Assembly: GCF_008831085.1 (NCBI RefSeq)
Contig: NZ_WBJY01000004.1
Span: 310,001 to 374,000, forward strand
DNA: 64,000 bases
Direction: 5' to 3'
DNA from: Pseudoclavibacter endophyticus
GTDB lineage: Bacteria > Actinomycetota > Actinomycetes > Actinomycetales > Microbacteriaceae
Under the pieces are notes generated by a model. It saw only the letters and a list, made by a program, of their open reading frames with translations. It did not search any database and was not told where the DNA came from. The first letter of the stretch is position 1. Each line of letters starts with the position of its first letter. Of the stretch, positions 8,880 to 16,566 are shown piece after piece. The translations under genes were made by a program, and so were the position numbers.

Positions 8880-9749
8880 ATGGCTGCAACCGCAACGGCG
8901 ACCGCACCGGCATCGCCCGCCAAACCGAGAACGGCGACCGCCGGCCTCGCCGCCCGACCACCGTGGTGGCGGCGCCGGTGGGGACTGCTCGGCGCGAGAG
9001 TCGGCGTCGGCGCCCTCATCCTCGCCGTCTGGGCGCTCGCCGCGCACTTCCGCTGGCTGCCGCCCGAACTGCTGCCTTCGCCCTTCGCGGTGGCGAGATC
9101 GTTCGTGGAGCTCGCCTTCACGCTGTCGTTCTGGACCGCGTTCGGGCAGACCGTGCTCGCGGCGCTCACGGGGCTCGGCCTGTCGGTGCTCGTCGGCGTT
9201 CCGCTCGGGCTCGCGCTCGGCATGCTGCCGCCGGTCGAGCGGGCGACCCGGGTGCTCACCGACGTCGGGCGCTCGTTTCCCGTCATCGCGCTGCTGCCGG
9301 TCATGATCCTGCTGCTCGGCGTCACGACCCGCATGGAGATCACCGTCATCTTCCTCGGCGTCGTGTGGCCGATCCTGCTGCAGACGACCTACGGCGCGCG
9401 GCGCATGGACCCGGTCGTGCGCGACACGGTCCGCGCGTACCGCACGACCGTGTGGCTGCGCTTCCTCAAGGTCGTGCTCCCCGGGGCAGCGCCGTTCATC
9501 ATGACGGGCGTGCGCGTCGCAGCCTCGGTGTCGATCCTCATCGCGATCGGTGTCGAAGTGCTCGGTCGCACGCCCGGCATGGGCCTCGCGCTCGGCACCG
9601 CGCAGGTCGACGGCGCGCCCAGCATCGCCCTCGCCTACGTCATCTACGCCGGACTGCTCGGGCTCACGCTCAACAGCCTGCTGCAGTGGTTCGAAGACCG
9701 CGTGATCGTCTGGAATGCCCGCGGCGACAACGAAGGGAGGGCATCATGA
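8880..9749 (+). CDS. ABC transporter permease (SsuC/TauC-like), first copy
   Basis: Integral membrane subunit of the importer. After a Pro/Ala-rich cytoplasmic N-terminus and a basic WWRRRWG stretch come about six membrane helices, and the EAA loop lies around RTTVWLRFLKVVLPGAAPFIMTG. The ATG at 8880 is preceded by GAGGAAGG; an upstream in-frame ATG at 8847 is less well placed. It overlaps the second permease gene by 4 bp (ATGA). Two different permeases in one system imply a heterodimeric transmembrane channel. Confidence 0.9.
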   Translation: MAATATATAPASPAKPRTATAGLAARPPWWRRRWGLLGARVGVGALILAVWALAAHFRWLPPELLPSPFAVARSFVELAFTLSFWTAFGQTVLAALTGLGLSVLVGVPLGLALGMLPPVERATRVLTDVGRSFPVIALLPVMILLLGVTTRMEITVIFLGVVWPILLQTTYGARRMDPVVRDTVRAYRTTVWLRFLKVVLPGAAPFIMTGVRVAASVSILIAIGVEVLGRTPGMGLALGTAQVDGAPSIALAYVIYAGLLGLTLNSLLQWFEDRVIVWNARGDNEGRAS

Positions 9750-10516
9750 CCCTCGCGGCTCAGCGCACCCGCGCGCTGCTCGAGCAGGCCTGGCTGCCGA
9801 TTCTGCTCATCGTCATCTGGTACTTCGCCTCCGCGGCGAGCACCAACCCCTTCCTGCCGCCGCTCTCGCGCATCTGGGAGTCGTTCCTCGTCGAGCTGAC
9901 GACGGGCGACCTCATCGCCCACACCGTGGCGAGCATGCGCAACATCGTCGCCGGCCTCTTCCTCGGCGTCGTGGTGGGCATCGTCGTCGGCATCGCGATC
10001 GGCAAGTCGCGCGCGCTGCGGTCGATCCTCAACCCGTACCTGCAGTTCGCACGCTCCGTGCCGCAGGTGGCGCTCGTGCCGATCATCATCGGCGCGCTCG
10101 GAATCACGGCCCTTCCCAAGATCTGGGCCATCGCCTTCGCCTGCATCTGGCCGGTCCTGCTCAACACGGTCGACGGCGTGCGCGCCATCGACCCGGGCGT
10201 TCGCGACCTCGTGAAGTCGTACCGCATCGGCACGCGGCTCGAGCTGTTCAAGGTCGTGCTGCCGGCGGCACTGCCGCAGATGATGGCGGGGATGCGCATC
10301 TCGCTCTCCGTCGCCGTCGTGGTCATGGTCGTGAGCGAGATCTATGGGGCCACCGAGGGCATCGGCTACTTCATCAACTACAGCAAGGGCCTCTTCCAAC
10401 CCGAGTCGACGTGGATGGGCACCCTGCTCGTCGGACTCTTGGGGTACCTGCTCAGCGTGCTCTTCCTCGTCATCGAGAAGCGCGCCCTGCACTGGTACCA
10501 CGCCTCGGCCGAATGA
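9746..10516 (+). CDS. ABC transporter permease (SsuC/TauC-like), second copy
   Basis: Second transmembrane subunit, 256 residues, with about six hydrophobic helices and the EAA-type loop in YRIGTRLELFKVVLPAALPQ. It is related to but clearly distinct from its upstream neighbour and overlaps that gene by 4 bp. GGGAGG precedes the ATG at 9746. It presumably pairs with the first permease in the cytoplasmic membrane and docks on the ATPase encoded 67 bp downstream. The frame is open upstream through the first permease gene, but that part is an out-of-frame shadow. Confidence 0.9.
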   Translation: MTLAAQRTRALLEQAWLPILLIVIWYFASAASTNPFLPPLSRIWESFLVELTTGDLIAHTVASMRNIVAGLFLGVVVGIVVGIAIGKSRALRSILNPYLQFARSVPQVALVPIIIGALGITALPKIWAIAFACIWPVLLNTVDGVRAIDPGVRDLVKSYRIGTRLELFKVVLPAALPQMMAGMRISLSVAVVVMVVSEIYGATEGIGYFINYSKGLFQPESTWMGTLLVGLLGYLLSVLFLVIEKRALHWYHASAE

Positions 10517-10583
10517 CGAACCATCGCGCGGCGACCGTCAGTGACGACGCACCGCGCCGCGCACGCGAAACGGAGAAGACGAC

Positions 10584-11396
10584 ATGAGCACAGCATCTAC
10601 CACCGACCCCGCACCGGGCGCGATCGCCCAAACACGGCTATCCGTCAGCGGACTCGGCAAGACCTACATGACCGGCGGAGAGCCGCACGAGATCTTCCGC
10701 GGAATCGAGCTGGCGGTCGAGCCGGGCGAGATCGTCTCAGTCGTCGGCCCCTCCGGCGTCGGCAAGACGACGCTGCTTCGCTGCCTCGCGGGCCTCCTCG
10801 CACCCACGACAGGCGAGGTACGAATCGGCGATGCGCCTCTCACGGAGCCCGTGCCGCAGATGGGTGTCGTATTCCAGGACTACAGCCGCTCGCTGCTGCC
10901 CTGGATGCGTACGCGCGAGAATGTGGCCTTTCCGCTCGAGAGCAAGGGCGTCAAGAAATCCGAGCGGCGCGAGATGGCCGAGCGGTCGCTCGAATCGGTC
11001 GGACTCGGCGGCGCCGGCCGCAAGTACCCCTGGCAGCTCTCGGGCGGCATGCAGCAGCGTGCCTCCATCGCACGAGCGCTCGCGTATCAGGCCGAGATCT
11101 TCCTCATGGACGAGCCCTTCGCGTCGGTCGACGCACAGACCAGGTTCGACCTCGAAGACCTCGTGCTCGATCTCCGCGCCCGGCTCGGCATCAGCTTCGT
11201 GCTCGTGACGCACGACATCGACGAGGCCGTCTACCTCGCCGACCGCGTCGTCGTGCTCTCCGGCAAACCCGCCGAGGTCGTCGACGTCGTCCAGGTCGAC
11301 CTCGGCGCCGAGCGCGACCAGCTCACGACCAAGACCCTGCCCGAGTTCGGCGAGGCCCGCACCCGCGTGCTGCGCCGAATCCGGCGACCCGACTGA
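10584..11396 (+). CDS. ABC transporter ATP-binding protein (SsuB/TauB-like)
   Basis: Cytoplasmic ATPase powering the NMT1-type importer. The 270-residue protein contains Walker A GPSGVGKTT, Q-loop VFQDYSRSLLPW, signature LSGGMQQR, Walker B IFLMDEP and H-loop LVTHD in the correct order. The ATG at 10584 has GGAGAAG upstream. It completes the four-gene transporter (binding protein, two permeases, ATPase) in the middle of the catabolic operon, so the importer most likely brings in the pathway substrate. Confidence 0.93.
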   Translation: MSTASTTDPAPGAIAQTRLSVSGLGKTYMTGGEPHEIFRGIELAVEPGEIVSVVGPSGVGKTTLLRCLAGLLAPTTGEVRIGDAPLTEPVPQMGVVFQDYSRSLLPWMRTRENVAFPLESKGVKKSERREMAERSLESVGLGGAGRKYPWQLSGGMQQRASIARALAYQAEIFLMDEPFASVDAQTRFDLEDLVLDLRARLGISFVLVTHDIDEAVYLADRVVVLSGKPAEVVDVVQVDLGAERDQLTTKTLPEFGEARTRVLRRIRRPD

Positions 11397-11440
11397 CGCA
11401 GCGCCGCGTCGGCACCTCGCCCGAAAGGACACGACACCGC

Positions 11441-12883
11441 ATGACCGACACTGTCAGCATCCGCCCAACCGGAGCCGCTCCGGCGGACGAACCCCGCGCG
11501 ATCGATCAGATCACGCGGCACCTCACGACCACGCGTTTCGAGGACCTGCCGGCGGCCGACGTCGAGCTCGCGAAGTGGCGCGTGCTCGATGTGATCGGCT
11601 GCGCCTTCGGCGGCGCGTCGATCGACGGCAACGCCGAGCTCCTCGACCTGCTGCAGACCTGGGGAGGAGCCCCGCAGTCCACGGTCATCGGCCACGGGGG
11701 CAAGCTGCCCGTGCACCACGCCGCCCTCATCAACACGATGATGGTGCGCGCCAATGACTTCGAGGTCATGACGTTCTGGCACGACGGCGTGCGTCAGCCC
11801 GCCCACAACTCGGCGAGCACCGTGCCGACGGCGCTCGCGGTCGCCGAGTCGCGGGGCCTCGGCGGGCGCGACGTGCTGACCGCAACGATGCTCGGCGACG
11901 ACCTCGCGGGCCGCGTCGCCCTGTCGTCCGACTGGACGTTCTATCTCGGACCCGACGGCCTCGGAACGCTCGTGCCCTGGGGGACGACGGCCGTCGCCGG
12001 TCGTCTGCTCGGCCTTGACGCCGAGCAGCTGCGCCATGCCTTCGGCCTCATGGTGAACATGATGGCGGGAACGGTGCAGGACTACTGGGACGGCAGCCAC
12101 GCGATCAAGCTCGTGCAGGGCACCGCGTCGCACACGGGCGTCATGGCCACTGAGCTCGCCTCGCGGGGCTGGACCGGCCTCAGCGATCCGCTCTTCGCCG
12201 AGTACGGCTACTACAAGGTCTTCGCGCAGGGGTGCAAGAACCCGGGCATCCTCACGGAAGGACTCGGCGAGCACTACTTCGGCGAGGTCGTGTTCAAGCC
12301 CTATCCGAGCGGCCTGCCGACGCACCTGCCGATCGACTGCGCGCTCGCGCTGCACCACGAGCACGGGGTGCGTGCTGAGGACGTCGACGAGGTCGTGATC
12401 GGGCTCACGCCGCCGAACCTCAAGAACTACTACGCGAAGCCGTACGAGATCCGCGACTGGCCGCACGGTGACGCCGCCTTCAGTTTCCAGTACACGGCAT
12501 GCACGGCACTGCTGCACGGCGCGATGAGCATCGAGCACTTCACGGAGGACATGATCCGCTCGCCGCAGATCAACGAGCTCATCGCGAGGTCGCGCATCGA
12601 GCCGATATCGGCCGGTCGAGACGGTGGAGCCGAGGTGACGGTGCGTCTGCGCGACGGCCGCGAGCTCACGGTGTGGAAGCCGTACGCGAAGGGAGACGAG
12701 GCGAACCCGATGACCGAGGATGACATCCTCGCCAAGTACCGGCACCAGGTCGAGGTGACCGGCATCGTGAGCGCCGCGACGGCCGAGCGGGTCATCGAGA
12801 CGGTGCTGCGGCTCGACCAGCTCGATGACCTGAGCGAGCTCACGGCCCTGCTGAGTGACGCGTCGGCGGGGGCGACTCGATGA
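11441..12883 (+). CDS. MmgE/PrpD-family protein, first copy
   Basis: Member of the 2-methylcitrate dehydratase / iminodisuccinate epimerase / cis-aconitate decarboxylase-like family, which acts on polycarboxylates. Recognisable parts are the N-terminal helical domain (LAKWRVLDVIGCAFGG), ANDFEVMTFWHDGVRQPAHNS and the small C-terminal domain with VRLRDGRELTVWKPYAKGD. It is 480 residues long. The ATG at 11441 follows an AAGGA at a rather long distance. It overlaps a second family member by 4 bp; the two are only distantly similar, so they may form a heteromer or act in sequence. Confidence 0.88.
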   Translation: MTDTVSIRPTGAAPADEPRAIDQITRHLTTTRFEDLPAADVELAKWRVLDVIGCAFGGASIDGNAELLDLLQTWGGAPQSTVIGHGGKLPVHHAALINTMMVRANDFEVMTFWHDGVRQPAHNSASTVPTALAVAESRGLGGRDVLTATMLGDDLAGRVALSSDWTFYLGPDGLGTLVPWGTTAVAGRLLGLDAEQLRHAFGLMVNMMAGTVQDYWDGSHAIKLVQGTASHTGVMATELASRGWTGLSDPLFAEYGYYKVFAQGCKNPGILTEGLGEHYFGEVVFKPYPSGLPTHLPIDCALALHHEHGVRAEDVDEVVIGLTPPNLKNYYAKPYEIRDWPHGDAAFSFQYTACTALLHGAMSIEHFTEDMIRSPQINELIARSRIEPISAGRDGGAEVTVRLRDGRELTVWKPYAKGDEANPMTEDDILAKYRHQVEVTGIVSAATAERVIETVLRLDQLDDLSELTALLSDASAGATR

Positions 12884-14259
12884 GCACGCCCATCATCGAC
12901 ACGCTCGCGTCGTTCGCCACCTCGACCTCGTACGAGTCATTGCCGGATGCGACGGTGCGGTCGACGAAGCGGGTGCTGCTCGACTCGATTGGTTGCGCGC
13001 TCGGCGCCACGACGACCGACCCTGGCAAGGTGACCATCGGCATCGCGCGGCAGCTCGGCGGGCCGGGGGAGTGCTCGATCCTCGGGACGGGCGACCGGGT
13101 AGCCATCACGAACGCGGTGTTCGCGAACGGCCAGCTCGTCAACCTGCTCGACTTCGACACCGTCATGCCGGGCGGCCACACACCGCCGTACATCGTGCCG
13201 ACCGTGCTCGGCATGGCCGAGCGCGAGGGCGCGTCCGGCCGGGAGCTCGTCGTCGCGACCGCCGTCGCGCTGGAACTGTCGGCGCGCATGGCAAGGGCGG
13301 TTCCACGCGGCATGGGGTTCGTCGAAGAGGACGGGGAGCGCGTGTTCCGCTACGCCGAGCGCGAGGGGTACGCGCGCCTCAACTTCGGCGCCGCCGCGGG
13401 GGCCGGGCGGTTGCGCGGCCTGACGGACGCGCAGATGGTCAACGCGCTCGCGCACGCCGGTCACCTGAGCCAGCTCAACACGTGGAGCCGCGGCAACTTC
13501 TCGATGCCGAGGAACCTGTCGAAGTATGGCTTCGCCGGCTGGCAGAACACGGGCGCGATCCTCGCGATCATGCTCGCCGAGGGCGGCATCATGGGTGACG
13601 TGGGCCTGCTAGACGACGGCGAGCACGGGTATGGCGAGATGAGCGGCTACGGTGGCTGGTTCCCCGAGCACCTCTTGCCGGGTCTCGGTGAGGAGTGGGG
13701 TTTCGACGAGGTGCGCTTCAAGGCCTACGCCTGTTGCACGATGCTGCACCGCGCCATCGAGTGCTTCGAGGAGATCGTCGGCGCCAATCGGCTGCACCCG
13801 GACGAGATCGAGCGCGTGACGGTGTACGCGTCGCCGACAGTCGAGGCCGTGCTCTTCCAGGATCGCTCGCTCAACAACATCGTCGACCTGCAGTTCGGAA
13901 CGCCCTACATGATGGCGATGGTCGCCCACGGCGAGCGGTCGGGCGCCGACTGGCAGGACTGGAACAAGCTGACCGACCCCCGTATGACCGCGTTCGCCGA
14001 CCGCGTGTCGGTCGTGCCGCACCCCGACTACGCCGACAACGAGGCGAGCAAGGTGGAGGTGCTCGCCCGCGGCGAGACCTTCACGGCCGAGCGGTACGGC
14101 ATGACGGCGCCGCTCGACGATGCGCAGCTCGTCGACAAGTTCCGGCACAACGCGGCGCGCCCGCTCACGCAGCAGCAGATCGACCGGGCCGTCGATGCGC
14201 TCGAGCACCTTGAAGAGCTTGACGACATCAGACACCTCATGACCGACCTGACGCAGTAG
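12880..14259 (+). CDS. MmgE/PrpD-family protein, second copy
   Basis: Second family member (459 residues), with the same helical start (STKRVLLDSIGCALGATTTD), the LLDFDTVMPGGHTPPY block that corresponds to the active-site region and the KAYACCTMLHRAIE segment. The gene overlaps its paralogue by 4 bp. Family members dehydrate, epimerise or decarboxylate tricarboxylic or aspartate-derived acids; which reaction applies here cannot be told from sequence. Together with the 2-hydroxyacid dehydrogenase and enolase-type enzyme it suggests that a hydroxy- or polycarboxylic acid is an intermediate. Confidence 0.88.
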   Translation: MSTPIIDTLASFATSTSYESLPDATVRSTKRVLLDSIGCALGATTTDPGKVTIGIARQLGGPGECSILGTGDRVAITNAVFANGQLVNLLDFDTVMPGGHTPPYIVPTVLGMAEREGASGRELVVATAVALELSARMARAVPRGMGFVEEDGERVFRYAEREGYARLNFGAAAGAGRLRGLTDAQMVNALAHAGHLSQLNTWSRGNFSMPRNLSKYGFAGWQNTGAILAIMLAEGGIMGDVGLLDDGEHGYGEMSGYGGWFPEHLLPGLGEEWGFDEVRFKAYACCTMLHRAIECFEEIVGANRLHPDEIERVTVYASPTVEAVLFQDRSLNNIVDLQFGTPYMMAMVAHGERSGADWQDWNKLTDPRMTAFADRVSVVPHPDYADNEASKVEVLARGETFTAERYGMTAPLDDAQLVDKFRHNAARPLTQQQIDRAVDALEHLEELDDIRHLMTDLTQ

Positions 14260-14280
14260 TCGGTCGGCCTCGTCGGAGGC

Positions 14281-14319
14281 CCCCGAGTCTGTCGAAGGGT
14301 CCCTGAGCCTATCGAAGGG
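14281..14319 (+). repeat. Two tandem REP-like 19-mers
   Basis: Two imperfect copies of the element CCCTGAGCCTGTCGAAGGG stand side by side at 14281-14299 and 14301-14319, differing from this form by one or two bases each. This short sequence resembles the dispersed intergenic repeats common in high-GC actinobacteria. It lies between the second MmgE/PrpD gene and the SnoaL-like gene and could mark an operon-internal processing or attenuation site. Confidence 0.6.
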
Positions 14320-14352
14320 CGCTGGCCCCCTTGGAACATTACGGAGGCACGA

Positions 14353-14805
14353 ATGAATACCGAAGACGTCATGACCTACGTCGCCGCGTTCAACCGGCTC
14401 GACTACGACACCCAGCATTCGTACTACCACCCGGACGTCGAACTCGAGCTGCCGAAGCGGCGACTGGTTGGATCCGATGGCATCCGCGCACACTATGACG
14501 GCCTGCACTCGGCCGTCCGCGAGCTCCTCGCGCTCGACTTCGTGATGGTCGACGAGCGCCATATCGCGCTCGAGATTTACACCGAGTTTCGGGCGTTCGC
14601 CGACCGAGACGGCTTCACGTTCGGGCCGCTGAAGGCAGGCGACGTGTTTCGGTGCACCAACATGGGGCACTTCGATCTGAAGGACGGGCTGCTGTGGCGC
14701 ATCCGCGTCGGCTCGTACCGCGTGTGGGGCGACGACGAGCGAACCGAGGCGAAGCAGTTCCCCGGCATCGCCCGGCCGCTGCGGCCTGGCGAGCCTGAAG
14801 GGTAG
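14353..14805 (+). CDS. SnoaL-like / NTF2-fold polyketide-cyclase family protein
   Basis: Small 150-residue cone-shaped alpha+beta barrel protein of the SnoaL / ketosteroid isomerase superfamily, which includes cyclases, isomerases, hydratases and non-catalytic binders. Features are the N-terminal helix followed by LDYDTQHSYYHPDVELELP, the GSDGIRAHYDGLH helix and a C-terminal strand pair. It is the last gene of the first catabolic operon, 93 bp after the MmgE/PrpD gene across the REP-like repeats. It may isomerise an intermediate of the pathway, but substrate and even catalysis are unproven. Confidence 0.8.
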   Translation: MNTEDVMTYVAAFNRLDYDTQHSYYHPDVELELPKRRLVGSDGIRAHYDGLHSAVRELLALDFVMVDERHIALEIYTEFRAFADRDGFTFGPLKAGDVFRCTNMGHFDLKDGLLWRIRVGSYRVWGDDERTEAKQFPGIARPLRPGEPEG

Positions 14806-14979
14806 GCGCATCCGACCACGCGACCGCGTCAATGACCTCGGTGCACCGCCTCGGTGGGGCCGACATGGTTGTCATGCACGAGGTTGAGCGCGTTCTGCGG
14901 CTGCTGCTGCGCCTGTGACGACGCGCACATTGCTCACGCGCGCCTTGCTCCCGTTCCGCGCGTGATGCAGTGCCCGCCG

Positions 14980-15435
14980 CTACGTCCCATCGTCGGTCGA
15001 TGACGGCAGCTGCGCCGCCGCGAGGTTCGAGCGGCTGCGGCGCAGCAGGTTGCAGAACTGAGCGCGTTCCTCGGGCGAGAAGCCGTCGGTGATCATGCGT
15101 TCGAGGTCGTTGATCGGGCCAGACAGGCGGGCGATTGTTTCGACGCCGTCATCGGTGATGTATAGCAGCTTGCGCCTCGCGTTCGTCGGGTCGGGCTCGC
15201 GACGAATGAGCCCGCCATCGAGCAGCGGCTCGAGCGTTGTCGCCATCGTCTGCGCCCGCACGAACGAGCGACGCGCGAGCTCTGAGCTCGTGATGCCGGG
15301 CCTCCGGCGCAGCACGGTCAGTGCCGTGTACTGTGGCGCGGTCATGTCGGCCGTCGCGCAGATCTCGATGAAGCGCGGTCGGATGACGAGCTCGAGCTGC
15401 TTGATGACGTAGACGTTGTATGGAGCCTCGACCAT
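14980..15435 (-). CDS. MarR-family transcriptional regulator
   Basis: Winged helix regulator, 151 residues, probably controlling the divergent SDR-ligase-amidohydrolase-dehydrogenase operon. The helix-turn-helix lies in PGITSSELARRSFVRAQTMATTLEPLLDGG and the wing in DPTNARRKLLYITDDG; the flanking helices provide the dimer interface. A perfect AAGGAGG precedes the ATG at 15435, which therefore overrides an in-frame ATG at 15480. An inverted repeat at 15512-15526 is a good operator candidate. Ligand release by a CoA thioester or aromatic acid is typical for MarR proteins in such clusters, but this is inference. Confidence 0.9.
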   Translation of the reverse strand: MVEAPYNVYVIKQLELVIRPRFIEICATADMTAPQYTALTVLRRRPGITSSELARRSFVRAQTMATTLEPLLDGGLIRREPDPTNARRKLLYITDDGVETIARLSGPINDLERMITDGFSPEERAQFCNLLRRSRSNLAAAQLPSSTDDGT

Positions 15436-15511
15436 GCCGCCTCCTTGCGTATGTGTCGGCGTGAGCGAGCGTATTGCCACTCAGTGACAACGTCCTTGCC
15501 GACGCGCCGAT

Positions 15512-15526
15512 TTCAGGTAACCTGAA
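15512..15526. promoter_or_regulatory. Candidate MarR operator
   Basis: A perfect 7-1-7 inverted repeat, TTCAGGT-A-ACCTGAA, lies between the divergent marR-type and SDR genes. A TTGACG hexamer on the plus strand begins seven bases downstream at 15533, so bound protein could block transcription of the catabolic operon and of the regulator itself. Confidence 0.6.
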
Positions 15527-15594
15527 GCCCGGTTGACGCGCAATGGTCCGCGCGCACATCGTTATCGGAACATCCATCGAGCAAGGGAGCTCTC

Positions 15595-15648
15595 ATGTCG
15601 CAGGCGAAGGCCCGGGTCAGCACGTTCACGACAGGATGCGCCCGATGA
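15595..15648 (+). CDS. Possible 17-residue leader peptide upstream of the SDR gene
   Basis: A 17-codon frame starts at ATG 15595, five bases after a strong AAGGGAG, and ends in a TGA that overlaps the ATG of the SDR gene (ATGA at 15645-15648). The peptide would be MSQAKARVSTFTTGCAR. The ribosome-binding site here is better than the one in front of the SDR gene itself, so the small frame may serve translational coupling. It could also be chance or an old start of the SDR gene separated by a frameshift. Confidence 0.3.
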   Translation: MSQAKARVSTFTTGCAR

Positions 15649-16553
15649 GCGGTGAGATCCGCCTCGATGGCCGCGTGGCCATCGTCACGGGCGCGGGCCA
15701 GAGCCTCGGGAAGTCGTACGCGCTCGCCCTCGCCGCGGCAGGAGCCTCCGTCGTCGTCAACGACGTCAACGGTGAGACCGCCGCGCAGACGGTCGCCGAG
15801 ATCGAGCAGGCCGGGGGCACGGCCGTCGCGGTCGTCGCGCCGGTCGGCCCGACCGAGACGGCCGACGAGCTCGTCGCCGCGGCGAAGGAGCATTTCGGCC
15901 GTCTCGACGTGCTCGTCGCCAACGCGGGCGTGCTGCGCGACCGCGTGCTGTGGAAGATGAGCGACGACGACTTCGACCTCGTCGTCGAGACGCACCTGCG
16001 CGGCACGTTCACGTGCGGTCGCGCTGCGGCGGTCGCGATGCGCGAGCAGGGCGAGGGTGGTCGCATCATCCTCATCGGCTCGCCCGCCGGCCAGTTCGGC
16101 AGTTTCGGCCAGACGAACTACGCGTCGGTCAAGGCCGGCCTCGTCGCGATGGCCCGAACGATGTCGCTCGAGCTGGCCCGTGCCAACATCACGGCAAACG
16201 CCGTGATCCCGACCGCGCTCTCGCCCATGACGGCGACGATCCCCGCCTACACGCAGGTCTACGAGGACTTCGTCGCAGGCAAGCCGATCCCCGCCGAGTA
16301 CCGCCGAGATCACGCGCTCGGCAGCCCGGACGACGTCGCGCCCCTCATCGTGTGGCTGGCGAGCGATGCCTCGCGGGGCGTCACGGGGCAGGCCCTCGGC
16401 ATCGGGGGCGACCGCATCACCCTCTACTCGCACCCGACGGCGCTCCGCACTGTCGACCATGAGGGCGGCTGGAGCGCGGCGGGCATCGACGAGGCCTGGA
16501 ACGAGCAGCTCGCCGAACTCGCGCAGCCCTCCGGTCCGCCCTCGACGCACTAG
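15645..16553 (+). CDS. Short-chain dehydrogenase/reductase (SDR)
   Basis: Classical NAD(P)-dependent SDR of 302 residues. The cofactor motif TGAGQSLG sits near residue 16, followed by NDVNG, NAGVLRD and the catalytic Ser-Tyr-Lys in GSPAG and YASVK. Relatives include 3-hydroxyacyl-CoA dehydrogenase-like and cyclohexanol dehydrogenase-type enzymes. The start at ATG 15645 places the Rossmann strand in its usual position and is preceded by AGGA at eight bases; the frame is open further upstream. It is the first gene of the second catabolic operon, followed after 13 bp by an acyl-CoA synthetase. Confidence 0.9.
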   Translation: MSGEIRLDGRVAIVTGAGQSLGKSYALALAAAGASVVVNDVNGETAAQTVAEIEQAGGTAVAVVAPVGPTETADELVAAAKEHFGRLDVLVANAGVLRDRVLWKMSDDDFDLVVETHLRGTFTCGRAAAVAMREQGEGGRIILIGSPAGQFGSFGQTNYASVKAGLVAMARTMSLELARANITANAVIPTALSPMTATIPAYTQVYEDFVAGKPIPAEYRRDHALGSPDDVAPLIVWLASDASRGVTGQALGIGGDRITLYSHPTALRTVDHEGGWSAAGIDEAWNEQLAELAQPSGPPSTH

Positions 16554-16566
16554 CCGGGAGGCAGCC

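Noticed and set aside
14834..14920. 28-codon ORF between the SnoaL-like and MarR genes
   Set aside because: No ribosome-binding site and no recognisable similarity; too short to support.
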